Counted from the stretch's first letter, positions 43,687 through 52,779 are shown. The stretch: DNA of 64,000 nucleotides from Hellea balneolensis DSM 19091 (GCF_000428525.1 NZ_AUAC01000008.1:103448-167447); one strand, 5' to 3'. The notes: generated by a model from the sequence alone, not told the origin. Program-made: numbers and translations.

Positions 43687-44844
43687 TTAAAGTGAACGCG
43701 CAATCAGCAGCTTCATGATCTCATTAGTCCCGCCATAAATGCGTTGCACCCGACTGTCGCGATACATGCGGGCGATGGGGTATTCGTTCATAAAGCCGTA
43801 TCCGCCATGAAGTTGGAGGCAGCGGTCAATGATTTCGCATTCTTTATCTGTTGTCCAGTATTTCGCCATAGAGGCCGTCACTGTATCTAGCTCTCCGCGA
43901 AGATGTTTCTCGGCGCAATCATAGACAAATGTTTTTGCGATCGTGACAAGCGTTTTACATTCCGCGAGTTCGAATTGTGTGTTTTGGAAATCTAGGATGC
44001 GCTTGCCAAAAGCTTTTCGCTCTTTGACATATTCGATTGTTGTTTCCAAAGCCGCTTCCATCTGAGCGACGGATTGCACTGCAATATTGAGGCGCTCTTG
44101 CGGAAGCTCGCTCATAAGCTGAATAAAGCCCATGCCTGTGTCAGAGCCTAAAAGTGCATCTGCCGGAACTTTCATATCGTCAAAGAACAGCTCAGCTGTG
44201 TCTTGCGCGTCCATGCCAACTTTATCGAGAATACGTCCGCGGCGGAAACCTTCGAGGTCATCCGTTTCAACCACGAAAAGTGACTTGGAGTGTTTTCCTT
44301 CGCCGCCCGTATCGGCCACAACGATAATCAGATTGGCGGTACCACCATTTGTGATGAAGGTTTTAGAGCCATTAATGACCCAGCCATTACCGTCTTTTTT
44401 GGCATTTGTTTTGACGCTTTGCAGGTCAGAGCCTGTTCCAGGCTCTGACATGGCAATCGCGCCGACAAGTTCACCGCTCGCCATTTTCGGAAGCCATTTT
44501 TGCTTCTGCTCTTCCGTGCCGTAATGCAGGATATAAGGCGCGACAATGGCATTATGCAGCGAGAGACCAAAACCATCGACTTTGGCTTTGACAAGCTCTT
44601 CCATGATAATCATTTCGTGGCGATAATCACCACCGCCCCCGCCATATTCTTCAGGGATAGCGCAGTTTAAAAGGCCCATTTCGCCGGCCATATTCCAATA
44701 TTTGCGGTCCACTTTTTTATTCTTACGAAAGCTTTCCGAATGCGGCGCCATTTCACGGTCATAGAAGCCGTACACGGCCTCACGGAAAATATTGATATCT
44801 TCTTCGTCATACCAATCGGGGTTTTTAAAATCTATAACGGCCAT
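43687..44844 (-). CDS. Acyl-CoA dehydrogenase, LCAD/IVD-type active site
   Basis: A 385-residue FAD-dependent acyl-CoA dehydrogenase that makes the trans-2 double bond. Motifs are AMSEPGTGSDLQ, KTFITNGGTANL, RKAFGKRI, QLHGGYGFMNEYPI and IYGGTNEIMKLLIAR. The usual C-terminal catalytic glutamate (YEGT in MCAD) is glycine here, as in LCAD and isovaleryl-CoA dehydrogenases; the base is then expected in SELPQERLNIA, which is conserved. GGAGG precedes ATG 44844. A long- or branched-chain substrate is likely. Confidence 0.92.
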   Translation of the reverse strand: MAVIDFKNPDWYDEEDINIFREAVYGFYDREMAPHSESFRKNKKVDRKYWNMAGEMGLLNCAIPEEYGGGGGDYRHEMIIMEELVKAKVDGFGLSLHNAIVAPYILHYGTEEQKQKWLPKMASGELVGAIAMSEPGTGSDLQSVKTNAKKDGNGWVINGSKTFITNGGTANLIIVVADTGGEGKHSKSLFVVETDDLEGFRRGRILDKVGMDAQDTAELFFDDMKVPADALLGSDTGMGFIQLMSELPQERLNIAVQSVAQMEAALETTIEYVKERKAFGKRILDFQNTQFELAECKTLVTIAKTFVYDCAEKHLRGELDTVTASMAKYWTTDKECEIIDRCLQLHGGYGFMNEYPIARMYRDSRVQRIYGGTNEIMKLLIARSL

Positions 44845-44903
44845 TGTCTTTCCTCCAAATTATTAGGACCAGCCAAAGCTGATCCTCTGTTTTATGTAAT
44901 TAA

Positions 44904-46694
44904 TTAAAACGCAGCGGCTTCGAGCGCCATGAGCGGTTCCGCGCCTGTTTTGATTTTCGCCAAATGCGCGTCCATCATAGGGAGCATACGCAGCACGAAA
45001 TATCGGCCTGTGATGATTTTATTTGTGTAATACTCATCATTAGACCCGGCATCAATTTGCGCTTGGGCTGTTAAGGCCATTTTTGCCCACATATAGGCGA
45101 GAGTCGTCAGGCCCATCATGTGCATATAGTCGACAGAGCCAGCCCCTGCATTATCAGGGTTGGTCATGCCGTTTTGCATCATCCACATTGTGCCTTCGGT
45201 CAGCTTTTTCTTGGCATCTTTCAGCCCGCCCATAAATTCTGCGACATTTTCATTATCGGCATTTTCGCCGAGGAAGGCATCAATTTCCGAATTAAGCGTC
45301 ATAAGCGCACGACCGCCTTTGCGGGCGAGTTTACGGCCAACAAGGTCAAGCGCTTGGATACCGTTTGCGCCTTCATAAATCAGCGCAATACGCGTATCGC
45401 GCACAAATTGGCTCATGCCCCATTCTTCGATAAAGCCGTGACCCCCAAAGATTTGCTGACAATCAATTGTTGTCGCCATCGCTTTGTCAGTGAGGTAGCC
45501 TTTAATAACGGGCGTCAAAAGACCCAGATAATCATCCGCCTTTTCCCGGTATTTCTCATCCGGATGGACACCTTCGAGGTCTTCCATAAGCGCGGCCCAA
45601 TAGACGAGAGCGCGGGCGCCTTCGTTAAAGGCTTTTGTTTCCAAAAGCATACGGCGCACATCAGGGTGAACAATAATCGGATCGGCGGGGCCATTTTCAT
45701 TTTTTGGCCCTGTCAATGAGCGGCCTTGGAGGCGATCTTGAGCGTATGCCACCGCGTTTTGATACGCAACTTCGGATTGCGCAAGGCCTTGCATCCCGAC
45801 ATCGAGGCGGGCGCGGTTCATCATGACGAACATGACCTTCAGACCCTTATTCTCTTCACCGATAAGATATCCTTCGGCTTCATCATAATTCATCACGCAA
45901 GTTGAATTTCCGTGAATACCCATTTTATGCTCAATCGCGCCGCAAGTGACAGGATTGCGCTCACCCGCATTGCCCTCTGCGTCGAGTTTAAATTTAGGGA
46001 CAATAAAGAGCGAAATTCCCTTCACGCCAGCCGGGGCGCCTTCGATACGGGCGAGGCAAAGGTGGATGATATTACCTGACATATCATGCTCACCCGCAGA
46101 GATGAAAATCTTCTGGCCTGTGATTTTATAAGACCCGTCAGGGTTAGGCACGGCTTTGGTTTTCAACATACCCAAATCGGTACCACAATGCGGCTCGGTT
46201 AGGTTCATTGTACCCGTCCACTCCCCTGAGATCATTTTTGGCAGGAATGTGTTTTTCTGATCATCTGAGCCGCCAATTTTAATCGCAGCTACCGCGCCAT
46301 TTGTGAGGCCTGGATACATAGCAAAGGCCATATTTGCAGCAGATTGCATTTCACCTGCTGCGATGTGCCAGACGCCTGGCATACCCATGCCGCCATATTC
46401 GGGGTCTTGCGCCAATCCCATCATGCCGCCTTCAACGACTTGCTGATAAGCCTCTTTAAACCCTGTCGGCGTTGTGACGCTGCCGTCTTCATGGCGCTTG
46501 CACCCTTCTTGGTCGCCAACGATGTTCAGCGGCGCAAGCACTTCGGACGTAAACTTCGCGCTTTGCTCAAGAATAGCGTCCAGCGTATCCGTATCCGCTT
46601 CGGCATATTTTTCATAATCCGTTAGCTGCCCGACATTGAGCATTTCTTGCATGACGAATTTCATATCCCGCACGGGAGCATTATAAACAGGCAT
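44904..46694 (-). CDS. Acyl-CoA dehydrogenase, long form with C-terminal extension
   Basis: A 596-residue acyl-CoA dehydrogenase of the long DmdC/FadE-like type. The core has NLTEPHCGTDLGML, ITGQKIFISAGEHD, GGHGFIEEWGMSQFVRD and YEGANGIQALDL with the catalytic glutamate in YEG. An N-terminal acyl-CoA dehydrogenase domain and a ~120-residue C-terminal helical extension complete the family architecture. AAAGGA precedes ATG 46694. It follows merR by 3 bp. Confidence 0.93.
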   Translation of the reverse strand: MPVYNAPVRDMKFVMQEMLNVGQLTDYEKYAEADTDTLDAILEQSAKFTSEVLAPLNIVGDQEGCKRHEDGSVTTPTGFKEAYQQVVEGGMMGLAQDPEYGGMGMPGVWHIAAGEMQSAANMAFAMYPGLTNGAVAAIKIGGSDDQKNTFLPKMISGEWTGTMNLTEPHCGTDLGMLKTKAVPNPDGSYKITGQKIFISAGEHDMSGNIIHLCLARIEGAPAGVKGISLFIVPKFKLDAEGNAGERNPVTCGAIEHKMGIHGNSTCVMNYDEAEGYLIGEENKGLKVMFVMMNRARLDVGMQGLAQSEVAYQNAVAYAQDRLQGRSLTGPKNENGPADPIIVHPDVRRMLLETKAFNEGARALVYWAALMEDLEGVHPDEKYREKADDYLGLLTPVIKGYLTDKAMATTIDCQQIFGGHGFIEEWGMSQFVRDTRIALIYEGANGIQALDLVGRKLARKGGRALMTLNSEIDAFLGENADNENVAEFMGGLKDAKKKLTEGTMWMMQNGMTNPDNAGAGSVDYMHMMGLTTLAYMWAKMALTAQAQIDAGSNDEYYTNKIITGRYFVLRMLPMMDAHLAKIKTGAEPLMALEAAAF

Positions 46695-46697
46695 GAT

Positions 46698-47201
46698 TTA
46701 TCCTTTTAGATCTAATGTTTCGGCAGAATAATCATCTGCCAGTGTTTGTTTAAATTTAGCGTCATAAGCCGTAGCCAGATCGAAAACGCCGTCACTATCC
46801 GGCACATTTTCCACATTTTGAGAAATGATCGCGCATATTTCAGACATATTTCTCGAAATCACATCTATATCCTCACGGCGGCGTTTTAAGGACCGAATAG
46901 CAGATTCGAAGTTTTTCTTACGGCGCAACAGCTCAACACGGTCTTTAATATGACCATCCGTCACTTCGAGCACTTCTTTAATGTCATCCAGTGTAAATCC
47001 TATACGTTTGGCGCGCATAATACGTTCGAAACGAAGATAGTCCTCGGCATCGAAAACACGCACTCCGGCATTCCGCGCAGGCTTTAAAAGACCTTTATCC
47101 TCGTAAAACCGGATCGTTCGCGGCGTCACGTCAAAGATCTCCGCAAATTCGCGGATTCCCCAACTCGCTTCGCCGAGCGACATATGGTTGTTTTTTGACA
47201 T
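46698..47201 (-). CDS. MerR-family regulator (LiuR-like) heading the beta-oxidation operon
   Basis: A 167-residue MerR protein: winged helix with IREFAEIFDVTPRTIRFYEDKGLLKPAR and VRVFDAEDYLRFERI, then the helical linker KRIGFTLDDIKEVLEV and a coiled-coil dimerisation helix. It lacks metal-binding cysteines, so an organic effector such as an acyl-CoA is likely. The first-gene position and the palindrome upstream (47215-47236) point to autoregulation of the whole operon, as described for LiuR regulators of branched-chain amino acid and fatty acid degradation. Starts at GTG 47210 or ATG 47183 are possible alternatives. Confidence 0.85.
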   Translation of the reverse strand: MSKNNHMSLGEASWGIREFAEIFDVTPRTIRFYEDKGLLKPARNAGVRVFDAEDYLRFERIMRAKRIGFTLDDIKEVLEVTDGHIKDRVELLRRKKNFESAIRSLKRRREDIDVISRNMSEICAIISQNVENVPDSDGVFDLATAYDAKFKQTLADDYSAETLDLKG

Positions 47202-47214
47202 GATAGCCACATAG

Positions 47215-47236
47215 TTGACGTTGACGTCAACGTCAA
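47215..47236. promoter_or_regulatory. Putative LiuR-like MerR operator
   Basis: A perfect 22-bp palindrome with half-site TTGACGTTGAC ends 14 bp upstream of the merR start. Its alternating TTGACG/CGTCAA structure resembles, from memory, LiuR-type MerR sites built from TTTACG-like half repeats. Confidence 0.7.
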
Positions 47237-47320
47237 GTGATTTGAATGTAATTTATCAGAGCTCCATATTGCCGGCGGGCTGTGAAAAGTCCCATAAAAA
47301 GGGACAAAAAAGTTAACGTT

Positions 47321-47335
47321 TTAACGCGTCATTAA
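47321..47335 (+). promoter_or_regulatory. CtrA box upstream of the PodJ-like gene
   Basis: TTAA-CGCGTCA-TTAA, followed by CC, matches the full CtrA consensus TTAA-N7-TTAA(C). It lies 45 bp before ATG 47380. A second, imperfect TTAA repeat (TTAACG at 47313) adjoins it. Confidence 0.6.
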
Positions 47336-47379
47336 CCACAATCACCTTCTATTGCACTTGAGTAAGCCCGTGCAACCGC

Positions 47380-49914
47380 ATGTGGGCCAATGAGGCATTT
47401 GAAAAGGCTTTTGGGGAAATGACAAAATCTACGCCAAAAACAAACGCTTCCCAGACTGTAAGCCGCAAAACGGCTGCCAAAAAAAACTCCGCCTCCTCTC
47501 CCCAAGAGCTTTTAAAACAAATCTCAAGTCTTGAAACACGTATGAAGCGGGCTGACACTTTGACGCGTAAAAGCGTAAAAGCCCTTGAAAGCACCGTGGC
47601 TTCTCTGGATGAACGCACCCGCAAAGACAGAACCGCCGGTAAGGCGGCGCTAACGCGTAATGTAAATCAGCTTTCCGCCAAGCTGACGGATATGATGGCG
47701 CAAACACAGTCTCAAGTGAATGCGGGACTTAAGACCGCTTTAGCGAATCCGACCGTCGAAAATTTAAATGCTGCTTTGTCACAAGCTCAGCAACGTATGG
47801 ATGTCGCCGAACGCGCTCAGGCTGCCGCAATTTCGAAAGTTAATCGCCATCTTTCAGCCATCGCCACTGCTGTCGAGGCGCGGATTGAAGAGGAAGCCAA
47901 AGCCCGCCAAGCCTCAATATCTGAGTTAAGAATACACACCGAAGATAATCATAAGGCCCTCAGCGGGCGCGTTGATACAATCGAAAAAGATACGGCGCAG
48001 GCTTTGGCCCGTGTTGGCGATAAGATTGCTGAGCTTTCGGGTGAGCTGACACAGCGTAACACGGCAAGCGAGCTGTCCATTCGGGAGAAAGTCTCCGAAG
48101 TTGCCCTGCAAACGCAAAGAGAATTTGAAACATACCGCGCAGGGCTAGAGCGCCGCATTGATAATGTCGCCGTGAATGCCGCTCAACATGATACTCAACA
48201 CCTTGAGAGAACCATTGAAACCCTGACCGCGCGGCTCGAAGGTTTGGAATATGCTGTCGCCAACCCGCCTGAAATGCCCGAGCAAAATTATCAAAGCCAC
48301 AGTCATGAGGCCCCGATAGACCCGCCCATGGCCGCCTACGCACCCCAGCTTAGTGTTGTTTCTGCCCAAGACATATCTGAGGACTATACCCCGCCGCTAA
48401 ACCGCGCGCAGGATCTTCACAGCGAGGACGCCTATAGGTCTGATGCCTATAATATGACTGCACCAGATGCATTTTCTGTTGTTCCTGATGCCCCAATGAG
48501 CGCTGAAGCTATTCCTCCGAACCCTTATTTAGCCTCTCAATTCAACGAGTCTCAAGCGCCTGCCGCAGAGGCGCATATTCCAGTGGAGTTTAACCCCGCA
48601 GATTACGCACAGCCTGCAAGCGCCCCGCAAACTGCTGCCTCCTCGCAAGCTCAAGGAGCTGCGGAGCCAATGGCGGCCAATTTTCCAATCCGTGATTTTG
48701 AAACTGTTGAGACATCAGCCCCGCCTCCGCCGCCTGTGAACGCCGAACTTGACGTCCTGCCATATGCGGATCCGGCCTATGCAGAAAATGACCCTACAAT
48801 GGACCGTATGCGTATCGGCGGAGAGAGCGAGACTAAATCCGCCCTGCCTAAACTAACGGGACGAAACTTGCGCGTTGCGGCTCTTGCAACGGGTATCGCA
48901 GTAATTGGACTTGTAGCCGCAAAGGGTGTCTTTGGTGGAGATAACACCCCGAATGCGCCGCAACAAATGGCTCAAACTCAACAAGCGGCCACAAAAACAG
49001 CGCCTGTTTCAATTCCTACGCCTGATACATCCGCCGCGCCAATTGGTGATTATGCCGATAATAAAGCCCCTGAGGTCAAAACGGGCTCCTCTGAAGCGAA
49101 AACACTTAACTCTGCCGCAGCAGCAGGAGATCCTGTCGCGCAATTCCAGCTTGGGCTTTCTTATCTTGAAGAGGGGCGCACCAATGAAGGTGTCGCGCTA
49201 ATACGAAAATCCGCCAATCAGAACCAACCTGCCGCGCAATACCGCCTCGCAAAACTTTACGAAGTTGGCGAAGGCGTTTCGCAAGATTCCAATATGGCAA
49301 GGCAGCTCACAGAACGCGCGGCAACCAATGGCAACCGTATCGCTATGCATGATCTGGCTCTTTATTATGCCGAGGGACGGGGAGGCGTTGAATCAGACCT
49401 ACCTATTGCGGCCAAATGGTTTGAAAAAGCGGCTGAGCGCGGCGTTGTGGATTCACAATTTAACCTCGGCGTCTTATTTGAAAGCGGCCAAGGATTGCCC
49501 AAAAATGTCAATGAAGCTTTTGTCTGGTATTCCATCGCGGCAGCTCAAGGTGACCAATTTGCCAAAACCCGTGTTGAGACCCTGACACCAACTTTAGATC
49601 AAACAAATCTGGTCAGTGCGGCGGCGCGCATTAAAAAATTCCAACCCAGAAAAATTGATGAAGCGGCCAATGGCATCTTCCGTAATGTGGCATGGAATAG
49701 AGCTAATAAGACTTCCGGTAGTCAAGTCTCTCAAGTTAAGCAGGTTCAAACACTGTTGACCGATTTGGGTTACGATATTGGCGGGGCTGATGGGTCAATA
49801 GGACCCAAAACACGGGCTGCCATTATGAGTTTTGAGCGGGCCAATAGTCTGCCTGAGACGGGCCGGGTGAATACGGCCTTACTTGACCGCTTAGAACTTG
49901 CGGCAGGCGCATAA
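47380..49914 (+). CDS. PodJ-like polar localisation protein (coiled coil, TM, Sel1 repeats, peptidoglycan-binding domain)
   Basis: An 844-residue single-pass membrane protein. Residues ~40-300 are Ala/Glu/Arg/Gln-rich helices likely to form coiled coils. Residues ~300-490 are Pro/Ala-rich and disordered. A transmembrane helix (AALATGIAVIGLVAAKGVFG, about residues 500-518) follows. Then come Sel1-type repeats (AAAGDPVAQFQLGLSYLEEG onward, residues ~578-740) and a C-terminal peptidoglycan-binding domain (VQTLLTDLGYDIGGADGSIG, ~788-838). This is the architecture of Caulobacter PodJ, which organises one cell pole. A start at the later ATG (residue 14) is possible. A CtrA box lies upstream. Confidence 0.8.
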   Translation: MWANEAFEKAFGEMTKSTPKTNASQTVSRKTAAKKNSASSPQELLKQISSLETRMKRADTLTRKSVKALESTVASLDERTRKDRTAGKAALTRNVNQLSAKLTDMMAQTQSQVNAGLKTALANPTVENLNAALSQAQQRMDVAERAQAAAISKVNRHLSAIATAVEARIEEEAKARQASISELRIHTEDNHKALSGRVDTIEKDTAQALARVGDKIAELSGELTQRNTASELSIREKVSEVALQTQREFETYRAGLERRIDNVAVNAAQHDTQHLERTIETLTARLEGLEYAVANPPEMPEQNYQSHSHEAPIDPPMAAYAPQLSVVSAQDISEDYTPPLNRAQDLHSEDAYRSDAYNMTAPDAFSVVPDAPMSAEAIPPNPYLASQFNESQAPAAEAHIPVEFNPADYAQPASAPQTAASSQAQGAAEPMAANFPIRDFETVETSAPPPPPVNAELDVLPYADPAYAENDPTMDRMRIGGESETKSALPKLTGRNLRVAALATGIAVIGLVAAKGVFGGDNTPNAPQQMAQTQQAATKTAPVSIPTPDTSAAPIGDYADNKAPEVKTGSSEAKTLNSAAAAGDPVAQFQLGLSYLEEGRTNEGVALIRKSANQNQPAAQYRLAKLYEVGEGVSQDSNMARQLTERAATNGNRIAMHDLALYYAEGRGGVESDLPIAAKWFEKAAERGVVDSQFNLGVLFESGQGLPKNVNEAFVWYSIAAAQGDQFAKTRVETLTPTLDQTNLVSAAARIKKFQPRKIDEAANGIFRNVAWNRANKTSGSQVSQVKQVQTLLTDLGYDIGGADGSIGPKTRAAIMSFERANSLPETGRVNTALLDRLELAAGA

Positions 49915-49927
49915 GGAGAAACACCGC

Positions 49928-50401
49928 GTGATCTCACGTGAAGTTATATGTGTTGCCAAGACGTCTGAAGACATTGCTTCTGTCAAAGCCATATTCCTGG
50001 AATATATGCATTTTATTGAGGACTATCTTGGCGAATCTCTGAACTTTCAAGGCACAGAAAAAGAATTTGCCGATTTTCCAAACACATATGATGCCCTGTT
50101 TCTGGCCAAGCTTGACGGCGCTCCCGTCGCCGCCTGTGGTTTGAAACCGTTTAAGCCTGGCATTTGTGAATTAAAGCGCCTTTACAGCCGTCCCGCAGGG
50201 CGCGGGCATGGTTTCGGCGAGAAACTAACCCGCGCAACAATAATAGACGCCCGCAAAAGAGGTTATGAAAAAATCTATCTGGATACAGATGCGGGTCTAA
50301 CCCATGCCAACCGCGTCTATGAAGAGTTGGGCTTTAAGGATATCGAACGATATTACGACAATCCCATGGGATGTTCCCGCTATATGGCGCTGACACTTTA
50401 A
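49928..50401 (+). CDS. GNAT acetyltransferase
   Basis: A 157-residue GNAT enzyme: central strand FLAKLDGAPVAACGLKPF, the segment CELKRLYSRP, acetyl-CoA loop GRGHGFGEKLTRA and the C-terminal GLTHANRVYEELGFKDIERYYDNP. Substrate unknown. The GTG at 49928 has AAGGAG 9 nt upstream, in contrast to the frame start at 49898, which lies inside the PodJ-like gene. It begins 13 bp after that gene and may be co-transcribed. Confidence 0.82.
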   Translation: MISREVICVAKTSEDIASVKAIFLEYMHFIEDYLGESLNFQGTEKEFADFPNTYDALFLAKLDGAPVAACGLKPFKPGICELKRLYSRPAGRGHGFGEKLTRATIIDARKRGYEKIYLDTDAGLTHANRVYEELGFKDIERYYDNPMGCSRYMALTL

Positions 50402-50496
50402 TCAGATGACACAACCTCTTTTGAGGCTGACTTTCCATCAAACGTCTTAAAATTAAGGACTCAAGAGAATCGTCTCTCAGGGGAATCACTTTGCTT

Positions 50497-50512
50497 TGGC
50501 ACAGCTGTTGCA
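50497..50512 (+). promoter_or_regulatory. Sigma-54 (RpoN) promoter
   Basis: TTGGCAC-AGCTG-TTGCA places GG and GC exactly 10 bp apart, the invariant sigma-54 spacing, with both half-sites at consensus. Transcription would begin near 50522, leaving about 30 nt before ATG 50551. Confidence 0.75.
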
Positions 50513-50550
50513 GTGTTGTTTGGCAAATGTATCAAATTGAGAGGTGGGTT

Positions 50551-51183
50551 ATGTCCCGTATTTTTACTACTGTTGCCGCGATCGCTGCAACCACTCTAAT
50601 GTCTAGCGCAGCATTTGCAGGCTGTAATTCCGGCACATATTGTACAAGTTCGGGCCATAGCTCTACGCTTCCGTCGCTTTCAAGCTGGTCTGGGCCAAGC
50701 TATGCTACGAATAATGCGTCAAGCTACGCATCGGCCTCGTCATATTCATATGGGTCATCCAATAGCTATTCCGGCAATAGCTATTCTGGCACAGTGTCAT
50801 CGTCATATGCAGACAGCACTTACGGGACAGGATCAATCAGCAACGCTTATGCGGGCGGCGATGTGCAAATGTACGGCTTTTCTGGATCGACAGCCTCTGT
50901 CCCAGGTCTTGGCGCAAACGAATCTTTGCAAGCCACTTCCTGCCCCGTTAGCGTTCATAATCCGAGCGGCGCAAAAGTTCTTGGCTGTTACAATGTTGTG
51001 AAGCCGGTTCCGCAAACGACTTATTACCGCGTTGTACGCCCCGTTGTTTATGTGCGTTATCCTGTACCTGTTGCAGTGCCTTATTGGTCGGGCTGCACAG
51101 TCGTGACACATACATCCCGTTATGGTGACCGTTGGGGCCAAAGTGGTTATCAGGGCGGTCATTACGGACGCCGCTGCGGTTAA
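50551..51183 (+). CDS. Secreted Ser/Tyr/Gly-rich protein of unknown function
   Basis: A 210-residue protein with a clean Sec signal peptide (SRIFTTVAAIAATTLMSSAAFA). The mature N-terminal half is low-complexity Ser/Tyr/Gly/Ala (for example YSYGSSNSYSGNSYSG). The C-terminal half has a Cys pair (TSCPVSVH and LGCYN), a Val/Pro/Tyr-rich strand region (YRVVRPVVYVRYPVP) and a basic Gly/Tyr tail ending RRCG. It looks like an extracellular or surface matrix/adhesive protein. GAGAGGTGGG precedes ATG 50551; the upstream start at 50491 would lie in the sigma-54 promoter. Confidence 0.7.
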   Translation: MSRIFTTVAAIAATTLMSSAAFAGCNSGTYCTSSGHSSTLPSLSSWSGPSYATNNASSYASASSYSYGSSNSYSGNSYSGTVSSSYADSTYGTGSISNAYAGGDVQMYGFSGSTASVPGLGANESLQATSCPVSVHNPSGAKVLGCYNVVKPVPQTTYYRVVRPVVYVRYPVPVAVPYWSGCTVVTHTSRYGDRWGQSGYQGGHYGRRCG

Positions 51184-51232
51184 AGACTTCGGGCTGTTAC
51201 ACTCACAGCTCTTATAGACCACATAGTGAAGA

Positions 51233-51259
51233 CCTCTCGCTTTCAGCGGGAGGTTTTTT
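51233..51259 (+). terminator. Rho-independent terminator
   Basis: CCTCTCGC-TTTCA-GCGGGAGG (51233-51253) followed by six T ends the secreted-protein transcript. The T-run reaches the convergent pyrF stop codon. Confidence 0.9.
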
Positions 51260-51956
51260 ATGCACGCATATTCGCCAATACATTCAAAGCGGCCTGACGC
51301 GGGTTCTCAGAGGCGGTGATCGGGCGGCCAACGACAATATGCGAAGCTCCGCCGTTTAGCGCAGCCCACGGCGTTGCAATGCGCTTTTGATCGCCTTTAT
51401 CTCCGCCCGGCATCCTAATGCCCGGCGTCACCACCAAAAAATCATCCGGCACACGCGCCCGAATTTTGCACGCCTCCAAGGGACTGGACACAACGCCGTC
51501 AATCCCCGCCTCTAAGGCTTGTTCAACGCGCCGCATGACCAGCTCTTCTGCGGAGTAGTTATAGCCAATATCTTCGAGCGCTTGCCGGTCAAGTGAGGTG
51601 AGAACGGTCACGCCCAATATTTTCAAGCCGCTATCCCCGCGCCCCGCCGCTGCTGACACCATGACATCCGGGCGCGCATGAACCGTAAGCAAGTCCGCTC
51701 CAAGACCGCTAATAGACCGCGCCGCTTTTTCAACCGTTGCGCCAATATCGTGAAGTTTGAAATCGTAAAATACATTCTTGCCCATCGCCTTGAGCTCTTG
51801 CCCAAATTGCGCCCCGCCAAGCGGAAGTAGTTGCAACCCGATTTTATAGCTGACAACCGCATCCTCTAATGTCTCAACCATGTCGCGAGCTTGCGCGATT
51901 GTCGGAAGGTCGAGCGCCACATAAAGCCGCTCATCCGGTAAAACATCCATTGCCAT
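51258..51956 (-). CDS. pyrF: Orotidine 5'-phosphate decarboxylase
   Basis: A 232-residue TIM-barrel enzyme that makes UMP in the last step of pyrimidine synthesis. The catalytic Asp-Lys network is in FYDFKLHDIGATVEKA near residue 58, and VALDLPT at the N-terminus and VTPGIRMPGGDKGDQKR plus IVVGRPIT in the phosphate-binding loops are all present. ATG 51956 begins 1 bp after the SDR stop; a TTG at 51965 is unlikely. The two genes form one unit. Confidence 0.95.
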   Translation of the reverse strand: MAMDVLPDERLYVALDLPTIAQARDMVETLEDAVVSYKIGLQLLPLGGAQFGQELKAMGKNVFYDFKLHDIGATVEKAARSISGLGADLLTVHARPDVMVSAAAGRGDSGLKILGVTVLTSLDRQALEDIGYNYSAEELVMRRVEQALEAGIDGVVSSPLEACKIRARVPDDFLVVTPGIRMPGGDKGDQKRIATPWAALNGGASHIVVGRPITASENPRQAALNVLANMRA

Positions 51957-51957
51957 A

Positions 51958-52779
51958 TCAATCAATCTTTCTGAACTTTTCAGAGTTTTTTGCCATTAGG
52001 CTCTGCGCAATGCTGTTAGGAAGCACTTTGCCCAAGGTCGCAATCGTCTTATTCACGCCGCCCGGCACAAAGACAGCGCGGTTACGTTCGCAAGCTTCGA
52101 CGCCCATCTCGGCACATTCATCCGCCTCCATCATCATATAGGCCGGAAGTTTATTCATCGCCTCGCGCGTGCCGTTGACATCGTGAAATTCGGTATAAGT
52201 AAAGCCGGGACAAAGCGCCGAGACATGCACCCCGCTGCCGTCCAATTCCATATTCAGGCTTTGTGAGAATTTAATCAGAAAGCTTTTTACCGCCGCATAT
52301 AATGTATGCCCCTTGGAGCCTGGCATATGCCCGGCCAGAGATGCCACATTGATGATACGGCCAAAGCCGTTTTCGACCATAGCCGGCGCGAGCTTACGCG
52401 CGAGTTCACATGGCGCTGTCATCATGAGCTGAATAAATTTGGCGTGGTCGTCCCATTCACTTTCCAAATAGACGCCAGGATGACCATACCCCGCATTATT
52501 CACAAGCCCGTCAATATGCAGCCCTTTAGCGCTCATCCGGGAAATTAAATTATCTGTTGCGTTGGGATCAAATAAATCAATTTCAAAGATATGACTTGTG
52601 GTGCCGTATTCTTGTTTCAACTCTGTCGCAAGAGCGACCATCGGCGCTTCCCGCCTTGCACATAGCGCCAGATCCCAACCTCTTAGAGCATATTCTTTGG
52701 CAATAGCTGCGCCAATACCCGCAGAGGCGCCCGTAATTAAACAAAGAGGTTTATTCCCGTTCTGGTCAGAGGACGCCAT
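51958..52779 (-). CDS. SDR-family oxidoreductase (DltE-like)
   Basis: A 273-residue classical short-chain dehydrogenase. The cofactor loop TGASAGIGAAI, VNNAGYG, NVASLAGHMPG with the catalytic serine, and YAAVKSFLIKFSQSL with Tyr and Lys are all intact. The C-terminal third (ADECAEMGVEACERNRAVFVPG) matches uncharacterised DltE-type SDRs with unknown substrate. It is upstream of and coupled to pyrF. Confidence 0.87.
   Translation of the reverse strand: MASSDQNGNKPLCLITGASAGIGAAIAKEYALRGWDLALCARREAPMVALATELKQEYGTTSHIFEIDLFDPNATDNLISRMSAKGLHIDGLVNNAGYGHPGVYLESEWDDHAKFIQLMMTAPCELARKLAPAMVENGFGRIINVASLAGHMPGSKGHTLYAAVKSFLIKFSQSLNMELDGSGVHVSALCPGFTYTEFHDVNGTREAMNKLPAYMMMEADECAEMGVEACERNRAVFVPGGVNKTIATLGKVLPNSIAQSLMAKNSEKFRKID

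Noticed and set aside
45120..45719. A 199-codon plus-strand frame
   Set aside because: Antisense shadow of the long acyl-CoA dehydrogenase.
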